Assembly (NCBI GenBank): GCA_003255025.1 | Contig: QANY01008070.1 | Location: 272,304-336,303, forward strand | Direction: 5' to 3' | From: Datisca glomerata | Taxonomy: Eukaryota > Streptophyta > Magnoliopsida > Cucurbitales > Datiscaceae | DNA: 64,000 bases | Shown: piece by piece, positions 1-20,265 of the stretch | Layout of the letters: each line of letters starts with the position of its first letter | Numbering within the stretch: the stretch's first letter is position 1 | Made by a program: the position numbers and the translations under genes | The notes under the pieces: model-generated | The model's database searches: none | What the model was told of the DNA's origin: nothing | The model's input: the letters and a program-made list of their open reading frames with translations, nothing else

Positions 1-8395
<8,395 letters not shown>

Positions 8396-9435
8396 AGAGA
8401 ACAATCCATAGCATACCATGAAAAATTTTCTCCCGAGACGTAATCTGGGCTACCTGCTTATTTTTCAGTCAGGTAGTGCCCTTATCTGTGTCTGTAGCAG
8501 AATAGTTGACTGCGAATTACTTAGCAGAACCTGTGTACAGCTTTTTCAGATAAACTCAAGGAAAACCCTTTGATGGGTTTTAGTTGCTTGCAGTAGTAAG
8601 TAAATTAGAAGTTAGTTCTGAATTTTAAGTAGGAATACTTGAGATTGTGTAAGGTCTTGACTACCCAGGTTGGCTGACAAAAAACTTGCCTTCACTTGCG
8701 GCAGTTTCTGGCCTTTTTCTCCTCTTCTTTTCTTCTTAGAATTGGTATAACTTTCTGTAATGGATAGATAACCTTCAGTTAACTGGCAGCGTTTTATGGA
8801 CATCCATGGGGCCTTTTATGAGCAAAAAATGGAAGTTTAGTTGGGTTGTTATTTACAGAACAAAACTGATGAGTGATGGTATGATTTCGTTGCTAGTTAA
8901 TAATGTTTTGCCCTCGTGGAATCGCTTCTATATTCATAGCTTTTATCACTACCTTTTACTTGATTTATGAAAATTTTACCTATTTCAAGAAACTTCAGAG
9001 GGGAAATTATAATTTAGTCTACAATATTTCACAAGTGGTAGACATAAAGTAAGGGGGAAATGCTTTATGAAAGGGCCACATTGTTTGAAATTTAAAAAAA
9101 AAATTGCAATATTCCAATATTTGGTATAATTGAATCTAACTATTACTAAGCATCTTATAAAAGACATGTCTATCGTTTATTTACAATATATAAAATCTGC
9201 GGCCACAACCTACATCTACGTTGATAGAATCTTGAACACTAAATCATGTCAGTGATGTGTTCACATTTACTCTCGAGTTCTACAAATGGGATGTAAATAG
9301 AAGGTTGAGATGGGGTTGGTCACCATTTGCTTCTTCGAGGCTTAAGTCAATTTTTGGTTGAGGGTGGAGAGAGTAAGAATTAGATAAAAAATCTTTATCG
9401 ATATAAATTGTATCTTAAAACACTTTAAGAACTCA
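8396..9435. other. Kinase 3' UTR and intergenic DNA
   Basis: Sequence following the kinase stop codon, presumably 3' UTR for the first one to two hundred bases. A T-rich/AATAA-like context occurs, but the poly(A) site cannot be fixed. The remainder is AT-rich. I see no gene or structured repeat before the copia LTR. Confidence 0.5.
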
Positions 9436-9876
9436 TGTTGAATATATCAAGAATCAAATAATTGTAAAAACGAAAGCATACCTGAATTCATGACAGTAGA
9501 TCACAATTTAAAATTAAGTGATTGACCTTCAAGATCTACACGATTCTTTATTAAATAGTTCTCTTTAATTAAACCTCTCTGTTTTCTCTTTAACGATAAG
9601 ATATTATGAAGAATAGAATAATTACTCTTTCGTGTGACCTGAAGACCATAACCACTTATAGATAACACATATATTATCTTTTGATATTTTTATTTTAGCT
9701 CATCATAAAAATAGGAATTATCCTAAAATCTTTGCACATCAAAAGGTCCACAACCTATCAGGATTAAAACCCAAAGTACCTAAGCCGATAATTTTTAATT
9801 GGGTTTAACCTTATTTGACAGTTTGTAACACATAATTATTCACATATAAGTTCAACGTTGGATTAATGATCCAACA
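9436..9876 (-). repeat. Candidate 3' LTR of the copia element
   Basis: On the minus strand the segment starts TGTTGGATCATTAATCCAAC at 9876, directly after a polypurine-like AGTGGGAGAT. It ends ...ATTCAACA at 9436, giving the usual TG...CA ends with TGTTG/CAACA short inverted repeats. The inner end is well supported by the PPT. The outer end is a best guess because no second LTR is available for comparison. Confidence 0.5.
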
Positions 9877-9888
9877 ATCTCCCACTAT
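9877..9888 (-). other. Polypurine tract of the copia element
   Basis: The minus strand reads ATAGTGGGAGAT immediately before the LTR start TGTTGG. A purine-rich tract of this form abutting TGTTGG is the usual plus-strand priming site of plant copia elements. Confidence 0.6.
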
Positions 9889-10280
9889 ATGTGTAACCTT
9901 ATAATTATGCTTTGCAAAAATAATCGAATGAGCTCAACTTTGCTGTCATTACCGAAATGTATCTATAACCAATCCGGTTCATCAATCATACCAACATATG
10001 ATCAAAGCTGCCTCCGTTACATCAATCCTAACTCAACGTATCAATGGCCATGTATGTCAATACAATTGAATGACATGGATTATGATGTGGATGTGTAGCA
10101 TGAAAATATCATGTGATGTTGTCGAGCTCCTGTTGTTATTAGAATACAAAATTGCTGACTTATTATCACAAAATAACTTGAGTGGTCTCTTAACATCGTC
10201 CACTATGCGCTACCCTGTGACAAAATTCGCTAGCCATATTTCGTGAGTGGATACCTCATAACATGTTATGAACTCTGCTG

Positions 10281-10628
10281 TCATGGTAGAAAAGGCTTTA
10301 AGTAACTGTTTAGCACTCTTCTAGGAGATAGCACCGCACATCCAACTAGCAGGAAAATATAGCCCGACGTAGATTTCGTACTATCTTGGCATCCAGCAAA
10401 ATTGGAGTTAGTATATCTAATGATCTTAATCTGATCTAACCTTCGATACTTGAGCATGTAGTCTTTTGTTCTTTGTAAATACCGCAAGACCCGTTTAGCT
10501 GCTTTCCAATGGTCTACGCCTGAATTTCTTAAATACTTTCCTAACATCCCAGTCACATACGCAATATCCAAACGTGTACAAACATGAGCATACATCAGGC
10601 TCCTTACTACTGATGCATAGAGAATCAT
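10281..10628 (-). pseudogene. Copia RNase H / RT-connection fragment
   Basis: The open stretch contains SLMYAHVCTRLDIAYVTGML, followed by the HWKAAKRVLRYLQRTKDYML pattern and later YTNSNFAGCQDSTKSTSGYIFLL. These are the standard copia motifs linking RT to RNase H; DSDFAGC is the usual form of the last. Here the catalytic Asp position reads TNSNFAG, so the RNase H looks dead as well as truncated. Confidence 0.85.
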
Positions 10629-11334
10629 CTACATTAATTTTTTCTCAAAATCATTCTTAGGACACTGATTGAGACTAAACATGTCTCCCTTAGCCACTGG
10701 GGTATCACCTAGTTTGCAGTCTTGCATGCCATATCTTTTGAGAACCTTTTCAATATAGCTCATTTGTGATAATCCAAGAATACCCCGAGAATGATCTCGG
10801 TGTATTTGGATCCCTAATACAAAAGATGCGTCACCAAGATTCATCTTAAAATTATTAGCTAGAAATCTCTTAGTATCTTGCAATAAGCCTATATCTTTGC
10901 TGGTAAGCAAAATGCCATCTACATATAAAACCAAAAAAATATGTTTGCTCCCATGTAACTTATGGTATAGAAAATCATCGACCAGATTCATCCCAAAATC
11001 GAATGAGAATGATCACCTGATGAAACTTAAAATACCATTGTCGAGATATCTGCTTGAGTCTATAAATGGATTTCTTAAATTTGCAAACCATATTCTTTGG
11101 GTCTCCTGACCCAAAGTTTTCTGGTTGCACCAAATAAATCATCTATTCAATGTTACCATTGAAAAACGTTGTCTTTACATCCATCTGATGCAACTCAAGA
11201 TTGAAATGTACCACCAATGCTATTATAATCCTAAAAGAGTCTTTCGTAGAAATTGGTGAGAAAGTCTCTTTATAGTCAATGCAATCCTTCTTTGTAAAGC
11301 CTTTTGCGACAATACGAGTCTTGTATCTTTTCAC
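10629..11334 (-). pseudogene. Copia reverse transcriptase remnant with mutated catalytic motif
   Basis: The 11143-11334 part shows RIVAKGFTKKDCIDYKETFSP and LHQMDVKTTFFNGN, the N-terminal RT motifs of copia elements. The 10629-10991 part carries the palm with YVDGILLTSKD at about 10914, then FKMNLGDASFVLGIQI. Family members have YVDD at the catalytic site, so the second Asp is lost. A frame break lies between the two parts (about 10992-11142). The polymerase is inactive. Confidence 0.9.
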
Positions 11335-11499
11335 ATTACTATTTGAATCTCTCTTGGTCTTAAAAATTAATAACCAATGAGTCTCTCACATTCTAGTAAT
11401 GGAACAAGATCTTACATGTCATTTTCCTTCATGGACTTAATCTCCTCATTCATGGCATCAATCCACTTCTGAGAGTTAGAACTTTTCATGGCTTGACGG

Positions 11500-12590
11500 A
11501 AGTTGATCGGATCATCTTCCATCACTCCGATGTCTACCTCATATTCTTGAAGAAATATAATGTAATCGTCCGACACTGCACTTCTTTTTTCTCCAGTGGA
11601 TCTCTTTTATGACATAGGTTATTGACGTGATAGAGTTTGTTTTTATGGAACAATCTCTTGAATATGAGGTTCTTCAATATTGTCTTGATGTGTTGTGTCA
11701 TTAGCAATGTCATGGATGCAATCCTGATTAATACTAATAACACATATGAGAATATCAATATATTCCTCATGAAAGACAAAATCTCTAAACGTATATCCCC
11801 CCGCAAACTCGACATCTTCAAAGAACCGGGCATTTTTCATCACAAAAATTTGATCGAGTCGTGGGAACATAAAACTTGTACCCCCTCGATCTTTCAGAAT
11901 ATCTAACAAAATAGCAACTCACCGTCCGTAAGCCCAATTTATTTTCATTAAGCCTATAAGGCCTTTCTTCAGCTGGACATCCCCAAACATGTAAATGCTT
12001 TAGACTAGATTAATCATACTCCTGACCATGTTCTCGGGCGTTCTGTTTCATCTTTCAACAACACAATTCATAGTGGGTGAACTTCGCATAGTGTACTGTG
12101 GGACAATACCGCATTCCTCTAGGAATTTAGCAAAGGGTCCTGGATGTTGTTCACCTAAACCATAATTCTACCATAATACTCACGGCCATAGTCCGATCTG
12201 ACGCTTTTTATCCTTCTGTTGAGTTGGTTGTCAACTTCAGCCTTAAAATTTTTGGAAGATGTCCAATGACTGTGACTTTTTATGAATAAGATATATGTAG
12301 CCATATCTAGAAAAATCATCTATGAACGTTATAAAGTATTATTGACCATTTCAAGCAATCAAATGGAATGACCCACAAATATCCATATGTATAAGTTCTA
12401 AGACGTCCTGAGTCCTGTTGGCTTCAAATCTCCTTTTATCGGTTTGTACCTTTATACAATTAACATAAACATCAAAGTTTGTGAAATCTAAAGGACCTAG
12501 AATTTCGTCTGACAAAAGTCTCCTTATTCTCTGTCTGTAGATATGACCTAATCTCTCGTGCCATAATGCAACTGAATTTCTCACCGATTA
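11500..12590 (-). pseudogene. Copia integrase and GAG-pre-integrase remnant
   Basis: 12351-12584 reads ALWHERLGHIYRQRIRRLLS and later ELIHMDICGSF, the GAG-pre-integrase and the start of the integrase core. Further 3', 11643-11909 reads FVMKNARFFEDVEF, the C-terminal integrase-to-RT linker. Between them, matches to the integrase core are spread over several frames with stops. No intact DDE set can be assembled. Confidence 0.8.
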
Positions 12591-12639
12591 ATTTTCTTTT
12601 AGTACCTCATGTACTTACTTGCAGGGATTCCTTAATTGA

Positions 12640-13600
12640 AAAAATTGTATGAAATAAATAAATACTATCGTAACCTGATAAATATTATGGAACCAACCAA
12701 ATTTGAATCACGAAACAAACCATAGTTTTCATCTCCAAATGAACAAATATAACCAATTTTGTCCAAAACAAAGACAAAAATCAAATTCTATCTAAAAGAC
12801 GATACAATAAATGTTTCATTATGATTCAAATAAAATTCAGTATTTAACAGTAATCTAAATTTCCTTATTGCCTCAATTTCAACCGTCTTATTATTGCCCA
12901 CATAGATGTATCTTTCCATATCACTTGGTATTGACGAGTGAAGCAACCATGTATAGACACACTGATGTGAGTCGGTATACCAGAATCTATCCACCACATG
13001 TGTTAAGCAACCGAACTTAAATTAACCTCAGAACAAACCAAATTAAGAAGCACACATTTTTTAGCACGCCAAGCGTGATGACTGGTGTATTGCGTTTTCC
13101 TATACCTTTCAGCTCCATAGAAGTAACAACTATTGCATTCCAAGTCAACTAGTTTCTTTTGTTGTTTCTTACGTGATGTTGTATCTGCAGCTACCTTATC
13201 ATTTTTCCTTTTCTTTCCCTTGCCCTTATCCTTAGAGGTAGAGGCCAAGTAAGCACTCTATGTCTTTTCATGTTTCACTCTTTTCTCTTCCTGAACACAG
13301 TGTGAGATGAGTTCATTCGAAGACAAAATCTCTTTCTGACAATCGTAGCTCACCTTAAACTGGTTGAACTGTGCTGAAAGGGATATTAGAACCAAATTCA
13401 CAAGCAAGTAATCAGAGAATTCGAGCCTGAATGCTCTCAACCTTGAAATAAGATGTGACATTTTCATGATGTACCCCCTGATGTTGCATTTACCCTTATA
13501 CCTCATAGAAATTAGATCTGCCAAGAGCATACCATTTTCTACCTTTTCATTCTTGACAAACTTCTTTTCACTATCCGCAAGGAAATCCTTAACCGTAGTA
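12640..13600 (-). pseudogene. Copia gag, zinc knuckle and protease remnant
   Basis: 13258-13530 has the C-terminal gag (UBN2-like) pattern, ending NELISHCVQEEKRVKHEK. 13003-13248 is a Lys-rich linker and a degenerate CCHC knuckle (CNSCYFYGAERYRK), followed by HHAWRAKK. Just downstream, WWIDSG is the protease active-site region. 12788-12997 (MERYIYVGNNKTVEIEAIRKFRL) continues the protease-to-integrase linker. Stops separate the pieces. Confidence 0.8.
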
Positions 13601-13740
13601 ATCTTTTCAGATATAGTACCCTTCCAGAATGGTATTCTTTTTTATCATCATACACATGTGATTTGATTTGCCCCGCCTTTTCATATCCATATTTTCATCA
13701 GAGATACTCTTATATGTGAGAGGTGAAGGAAAATAATCCT

Positions 13741-14489
13741 TAATGCAAAATCAATATCCATAACTCCAAGAACTATCAATATATTATATTTTCTAAGACT
13801 TAAAGTTTGAGCCATTTAATTCTTATTTACTTGATGTTGACATTAGCTTTAGTGATAACTTAATAGAGAACAATTAACCAACCTACAAGCTCATATAAAT
13901 CTCAAATAACAATAATAAATTCAAACAAAAGTAAACTTCATCTCAAGAAATCTTCATTTGGCTAATTTATTATTCATATGTAAAACTGAATAATCATTAC
14001 ATATTTACTACCACAAAAGTATATGAAATTCTGTCATATTTTCCTTCATTTGGGCTGGTAAATATTCACATAAGTTACACACATATAACCTTTTTATTTT
14101 AAGATAAAATTAATTTTCACAAGAGAGGTCACTTTGGTGAACTGTTGCTTCAACTAATTCATCTTAAAAAATATAACATATTAATGTTCAAATTTAAAAT
14201 TGTACTAAATTTAAACCTTAAATTAATTGATAAACAATTAACTTTACAAGCCTTAAAATGTTGTTTTGAAATTATTTTAATAAAAAAATCCGTAAAATCA
14301 AAATATTTTTACAAAATAGTCCTTAAAATTAATTTTAAAACAATTTTTTATATTAAAAAAGAAAACCGTGAGGGCTGGGGTTCCCTAGCCCTTCCTAAAA
14401 CCGGTTGTGGGCCTTCCCCTTATTCTTTTTCACCTTTTTAATAACCTTCACCTGCGGGTCGAAACCCAGAGCTTGACCTAGGTTCACGG
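13741..14489. other. AT-rich DNA with no recognised gene
   Basis: The segment between the copia gag remnant and the next LTR is strongly AT-rich, except for a GC-richer patch at about 14365-14489. It may be the 5' leader of the copia element. I see no coding pattern, LTR copy or tRNA. Confidence 0.4.
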
Positions 14490-16862
14490 TGTTGGGGGTT
14501 ATGCCCTCAAAGCATGTGTATTGATATTTTGATATGAAATTTAATGAGGATTGTATTTTTCTTATAATTGTTCTATTAAATTATTGTTGAATAATTTATA
14601 TAAATATCTGAAAATTTCATATTCATTAATGAGACCATGATCTTGTATTAGTATAAGATGATTAAAATCATAGATAATAAATAAAATTATCAGCAACATA
14701 TTAAAGTATAGATTTTTCAATGAATGGTTGTTAGTATGACTCACTAAGTATTGTAAATACGTATGATCTAGATCCTAATCATTGATGTGGATATACATCT
14801 TAGTGAATGCACTTTATATAATGAGATTATATATGACCGGACCGATGTGAACTAATATTTTTATCAATGTATCGTTTATAATAAATATTTAATACACATC
14901 AATTCAATAATCATATGTAGATTAGTCTGAATCCTGAGTAGTCATGAACTCATATACATGTCTATTGGATCTTTTGATTCACTCATTAAGATTTATTTGT
15001 AAAATAGGCTAGTGACTTTTGTTTTGGAGATTCAGTGATATGGATGGTTGAGAACATGATCTTACAAGATTTGAAATCTAAGTTTTCCTAACGGATTGTA
15101 TATTGGTTCTCTTAAGTGTTAATTCTATAATTGAATGATTATTGAGCTTAAATTTATAATAAGATTATAAATTATCCATTCACTAGTGGATTAATGGTAC
15201 ATAAGGATCAATAGGTAATTAGAAGGATAAAACTGTAATTTTGACCAGTTCTAATTTACGAACCAATAATTGGAGGACAGAACTAAATGAATTGATTATA
15301 TTAGTAGACTGCATGAGAATACTCTGTAAATACATTCTATAATCTCTAAGAGTGTAATTCCATATTTATAGTAGAGTAATAATTGAGTTAATAAATAAGG
15401 TTATTTAATTAAAAAGTTTAATTAATAATCTTATTTATTGGAGCTTAGGATTATAGGTCAATAGTTCCCAAGTCACCTCTATACTACACAATCTAGGTTG
15501 TGTATATTTTAGGACATGAGAAAAGGCCTGACTTGCAAATAAATTTTTGTTCTGAGGCAAGTACATAATTATGAGATAATTATGTGTGATTAATTAATTG
15601 ATTGATTGATTTATATATATTAATATAATTTTCAGAAATTATATATATAAATAATTATCGATTATTTTTCCAATTATCGATTAGTGAGATAAAATATCTA
15701 ATTGTGAAATTATATATTAAATTATTTCAACTAAATCTATTATTTATGAAATAGCATAAAATTTAGTTGATAAGGATAATTAGATATGTTAATTTTGAAT
15801 TAACTAATAACTAGACATTTATCTGATTAAAATAAATATTTAATTTACAGTAATTGTTACGTGTCGATCAGTAATCGTGAATCATAGATCACCATCATGA
15901 ACTGCTACAGTGTCACGTTGCACTATAACAGTAGGCGTGTAACACTGTAGTGCCACACGGCACTGCAGTGCACTGTGAGGCATTGTTCTACTTCACGCCA
16001 ACTGCAGTACTGTGTGACACTACAATTGTGCACCATTATACAGTGGATCCCACTGTATTTGAAAATTTGAAATTAAATATTAATATTTAATTACCCCTAA
16101 ATATTTGAAACGCCATTATTTAGAATACGATACAGATTTTATTCGAATGGCATAAGTTGATGAATGTGTTGATCAGACCATCAGTTGATCAATCAGATAA
16201 ATTGAGCTGTGAGCACAATTGCTCATAATGATTTTTCTCACAAAGTTTTCTCAGTAAATCTCTAGATCTCTTGTGTTGAGAATATTTAGAGACAGAAAAA
16301 ATGTCTTGTGATATTCTACGTGCCCGCACACGTCCAGCGTGCCTTGCGTGATTCTACTGTGTTTTTTGCACTTGAATGGGTGGGGACGGGACTTATCCCG
16401 AAAGATAGGTCTTTCTTTCTAGTTATGAAAGAGTTTAGGTTGAAAAGCAAGTCGATGATCTCCCGAATATTGGGTAGCTGTCGTTAAACCAGGAAGAATA
16501 CTTTATGAAATGGGTTCGTATAGGCATTTTTGATGCCGCTATTGAAATAGCTTTTCTGGCTATATTTTTTGCTTTGGATTTTAGAGACTACTGATCGTTG
16601 AAATGGTTTCATGGGACGGATGATCGATCGATTTTGCAAGGACGCTTGATCAAGACTACAAGAGGTATATGATTCTTAACCTTGTTTGTTGTAGATCTAA
16701 TATATAAATATATAATGGATCCTAATTGAAAAGGGTTTTCAATAAAAGTTTTTATTTTTGAAAATCGTTGCATGACGCTTGTTTTTCTTTTTATCGAAAA
16801 AGATATATTTTTATTGAATTTTTTTAAACGCCTCTTTTGCGCCTGTGACACGCTTTCCAACA
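14490..16862 (+). repeat. Long LTR, forward orientation (about 2.37 kb)
   Basis: It begins TGTTGGGGGTTATGCCCTCA and ends GACACGCTTTCCAACA, a TG...CA LTR with TGTTGG/CCAACA ends. It is followed at 16863 by a degenerate methionine-tRNA primer-binding site, which marks it as a 5' LTR. The same sequence recurs in reverse complement at 17509-19705, confirming the boundaries. A GC-richer tract rich in CACTGTAG-type words lies at about 15895-16050. Confidence 0.75.
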
Positions 16863-16880
16863 ATTAGTATCAAAACAGTC
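16863..16880 (+). other. Degenerate primer-binding site (initiator Met-tRNA type)
   Basis: The sequence ATTAGTATCAAAACAGTC directly follows the LTR end. The usual plant PBS is TGGTATCAGAGC, and the differences are mainly G to A, as expected from deamination of methylated DNA. This supports calling 14490-16862 a 5' LTR. Confidence 0.55.
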
Positions 16881-17508
16881 TTTATATATTTATATGTTTT
16901 ATGTGAATTTTTTGCATTATTCATATAATATGAGATATGCATGAATGAATGGATGGTTAGGTTTTTTGAATGTATGAAAAATAATGGATCGTTAATTGTA
17001 TGATGATTATTGGGTTAGACTTTATTCTTTTAATTTTTACCTAGATCTTGCGTAAGCCGCTTTGGGGTGTAAGAATTTTTATAATTTTATTTTAAATATT
17101 TATTGTAATTATTCTGATCTTGAGAAGACGAAGAACGCCGGGATGAATGACGGAGGAAAAAGAAAAGAAATAAGAATTATTTTAGAATTTCGGCGCTGAC
17201 ACCGCCGATTTTTGTAAACCTGCAAGGGTACTAGGGCCAACGAGGGGGACGCCATGTGAAAACTTACTTCCGGCGGATAATGATGATGGTGAGATGGTGG
17301 GTTCATCGAGCTTCCTCGACTGACCTCATCCCTGCTGCTATTGCCTGCTCTGGTCAGTGTAACCCGAGTAGGTTGATGTTTCCTTCAACTTTTTGGATGA
17401 ATTGGGCACTTAGCTTACTCGGGTTACGATCCTGTGTTGGAGCATTTGGACGAATAGGAATTTTGGAGTGCATAAAAATTGTCCAAAAAGGTGCTTCTAT
17501 GTCAAAAG
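16881..17508 (+). other. Remaining internal region between the inverted LTRs
   Basis: Only about 630 bp of interior remains between the PBS and the inverted LTR. No gag or pol motifs are visible. It contains a perfect 12-bp inverted repeat (GTAACCCGAGTA at 17359-17370, TACTCGGGTTAC at 17416-17427). Either the element was short and non-coding, or the rest was lost when the second LTR arrived. Confidence 0.4.
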
Positions 17509-19705
17509 TGTTGGAATTGTGGCGTGTGCGGCGGAAGTGCGTGGGCCTTTTAAAAAAAACTTTAATCGAAATAATTGCAGCGACACAATATCTAAAAATA
17601 AAAACTTTTATTTAAAACTCTTTTCAATCGGATCCATTATATATTTATACATTAAATTGAAGATATATATATATATATATATATAGAACATATACATCTT
17701 GTAGTCTAATCAAGTGTCCTCGCAAATCAATGATCTTCCATTCCCACGAACAATGAACTTCGAGATCCACACCAATATCTTCCAAGTCAATCCTTAAACA
17801 CACTAGAACATGCGTGGGAACGCAGAATATAGCAAGAACATTTTCATATTTTTAGATGTACTCTACACATGAGATCTAGAGATTTTCGGAGAAGGAATAA
17901 TTTTGTGGTATTGATCTCTAAGAGAATATAATGATTATTCTCGCAAAACTTTTCGATTAACTTTTAATCTAAAAGATTTTCACCCTGACAGCAACTGTGT
18001 TGTTAACACACTACTTCGACGCTAAGGTTAATAAAATAATATCTATACATATTTTCTATGCACCCCCGATTTTTAGGGATATACACAAATAATAATTAAT
18101 AAAAAAATTTCATTGTAGTGAGACCACTGCAACTGTGCACAACTGCAGTGTCACACGCCACTACAGTGTGTCGTGAGGTATCATGGTACCTCGCGGCATT
18201 GTAATTCACGGTACTACTGTAGTGTGATGTGGCACTATAGTAGTTCGTGTCAATTTTTTATTCTCAATCAGTGATTGACATGTGGCGGTCCAACATGCCA
18301 CGTGGTAATTTCTGTAAATTAATTAATTATTTTAATCAGATAAATATTTAGATATCAGTTAATTCAAAACTAACTTATATCATCATCCATATCAATTAGC
18401 TTACATGTTAGTTCATAAATAACAGATTTAGTTTGATTCAAATTTTGAATTATTATCTAATAATAATTAATAATGATCTAATTTCATAAACTAGTTATTA
18501 TGTCTGACTTATCGATAATTATAAAAATTAATCGATGTAATTATCTATATGTAATTTCTGAAAAATCAATATGGATAACTCAATTAATTAATTCTTAATT
18601 AATTAATCACACATAATTATCTCATAATTATGTACTTACCCCATAAATATAATTTCTTTTGTAAGTTAGTCATTTTTTCATGACCTAAAATATTCAGACC
18701 CTAAACTGTGTAGTACAAAGGTGACTTAGGGACCATGAACCTATAATCCTTAGCTCCAATAAATCAGATTATTAATTAAACCCTTTAATTAAATAATCTT
18801 ATTTATTAATTTCATCATTACTCAACTATAAATATGAAATTACACTCTTAGAGATTATATAATGTATTTACAGAGTATTCGCGCGTAGTCCATTGATATA
18901 ATCATTTCATGTAGTTATGTCCTCCAATTATTGGTTGGTAAATTAAAGCTGGTCAAAATTATCGTTTTACTCTTCTAATTACCTCTTGATACTTAAGTAT
19001 CATTAATTCACTAGTGAATGACTAATTTATAATCGTATTATAAATTTGAGCTCAATAACCCTTCAGTTTCATAATTAATACTTAATGAAACTAATAAATG
19101 ATCCGTTAGGAAAGCTTAGATTCTAAATCTTGTAAGATCACGTACCCAGCCGTCCACATCACTGAATGTCTAAAACAAAAGTTACTAGCCTGTTTTACAA
19201 ACAAACCTTAACGAGTGAATTAAAATACCCAATAGACATGTATAAGAGTTCATGGCTACTCAGGATTCAGACTGATCTACATATGATCACCAAATTGATG
19301 TGTATTAAATATTTATGATAAATGACAAGTTAATAAAGATATTAATTTACAACGATCTTGTCATATATAATCTTATTATATAAAGTACATTCACTAAGAT
19401 GTCTATCTATATCAATGATCCGGATCCAGATCACATGCATTCATAATGATTAGTGAACCGTACTAGTAACCATTCATTAAAGATTCTATACTTTAATATG
19501 TAGCTGATAATTTTATTCATTATATCTGCTCTTAATTTTCTCGTACTAATACAAGATCATAGTCTCGTTAATGAATATGAAATTTTTAGATATCTGTATA
19601 AATTATTCTACAATAATTTAAAAGAACAAGTATAAAAAAATGTAATTTCATTATATTTTATATTAAAATGTCAATACACATTATTTGAGAACATAACCTC
19701 CAACA
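17509..19705 (-). repeat. Second LTR of the same family, reverse orientation, possibly a solo LTR
   Basis: On the minus strand it starts TGTTGGAGGTTATGTTCTCA at 19705 and ends CACAATTCCAACA at 17509, collinear with the forward LTR. No primer-binding site or polypurine tract adjoins either end. The flanks are AAAAG on the left and AAAAAG on the right, close to a 5-bp target duplication, which fits a solo LTR. A (TA)n run of about 24 bp lies at 17660-17685. Diverged blocks and indels separate the two copies. Confidence 0.72.
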
Positions 19706-19785
19706 AAAAAGAGTTAAAGATTTTATTCGATTCCCAACCAGTGAATTGTTCCTCATCTAAGTAAGGTGGTGCAATGGCGAGATTG

Positions 19786-20265
19786 GCTTTTGTTGTTAAA
19801 TGGTCGCCTATTGAGATGGGACTCCTCAAGCTCAATTAGATGAGTGAACGAGCTTCAAAGGTAGGACAGATCTTGGTGCGATTATCAATGTCTCCTCTGG
19901 CGGGTTTTGCTAACCTTATCAAAGCGGAGACCTCTTGGTAATGGGTGCTGAAGCTCTGGCCCTAAATTCTGCCTGTCCTTCTCAAGCAGAGGATTTTGTG
20001 GATCAACGTGGTGGAGACGGACAACATTTGCCTTGTTGACTTATTCACTTCGCGCTGTGGTTCTCGAGCGGATCATGGTGAAATCATTGACATTTTTACT
20101 TTAGCTTCTTTGTTTTCTAACATGGTGATTCGTCTTATCCCTGTGCTGCGAATGTTGTGGCTGATAGATTAGATCATCCAGCCTTTATTGATAGGTCTCA
20201 TCAATTATCGGATCACTCTGTCCCTCCAAGAGTGTCTGACCTTTTGGTTTCAGAGTCTTTATAAT
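19786..20265 (+). pseudogene. LINE-type RNase H domain relic
   Basis: The frames show WSPIEMGLLKLN (the usual start of the plant LINE RNase H domain). After frameshifts follow DLGAIINVSSGGF, AEALAL, then VETDNICLVDLFTSRCGSRA and SNMVIRLIPVL. These are the domain's motifs in the correct order, with catalytic Glu in AEALAL and Asp in ETDN. At least two frameshifts and several stops break it. No upstream RT or endonuclease is present, so it is a short 3' fragment of a non-LTR element or a related RNase H-like gene. Confidence 0.65.

Larger units (their letters stand above)
9436..13740 (-). mobile_element. Degenerate Ty1/copia LTR retrotransposon, 3' LTR plus decayed gag-pol
   Basis: Reading the minus strand from 13740 down gives the copia order gag, zinc knuckle, protease, GAG-pre-integrase/integrase, reverse transcriptase, RNase H, polypurine tract and LTR. 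Integrase before RT is diagnostic of copia. The frame is broken by many stops and frameshifts, so only fragments of 60-120 codons stay open. No matching 5' LTR or primer-binding site is found between 13740 and 14489, so the element is also truncated at its 5' end. It lies about 1 kb downstream of the kinase gene. Confidence 0.85.

Noticed and set aside
14145..14441. 98-codon open frame between retroelements
   Set aside because: Ile/Leu/Lys-rich translation of AT-rich DNA with no motif.
17256..17615. 119-codon frame in the LTR-element interior
   Set aside because: It crosses the start of the inverted LTR and shows no gag or other motif.
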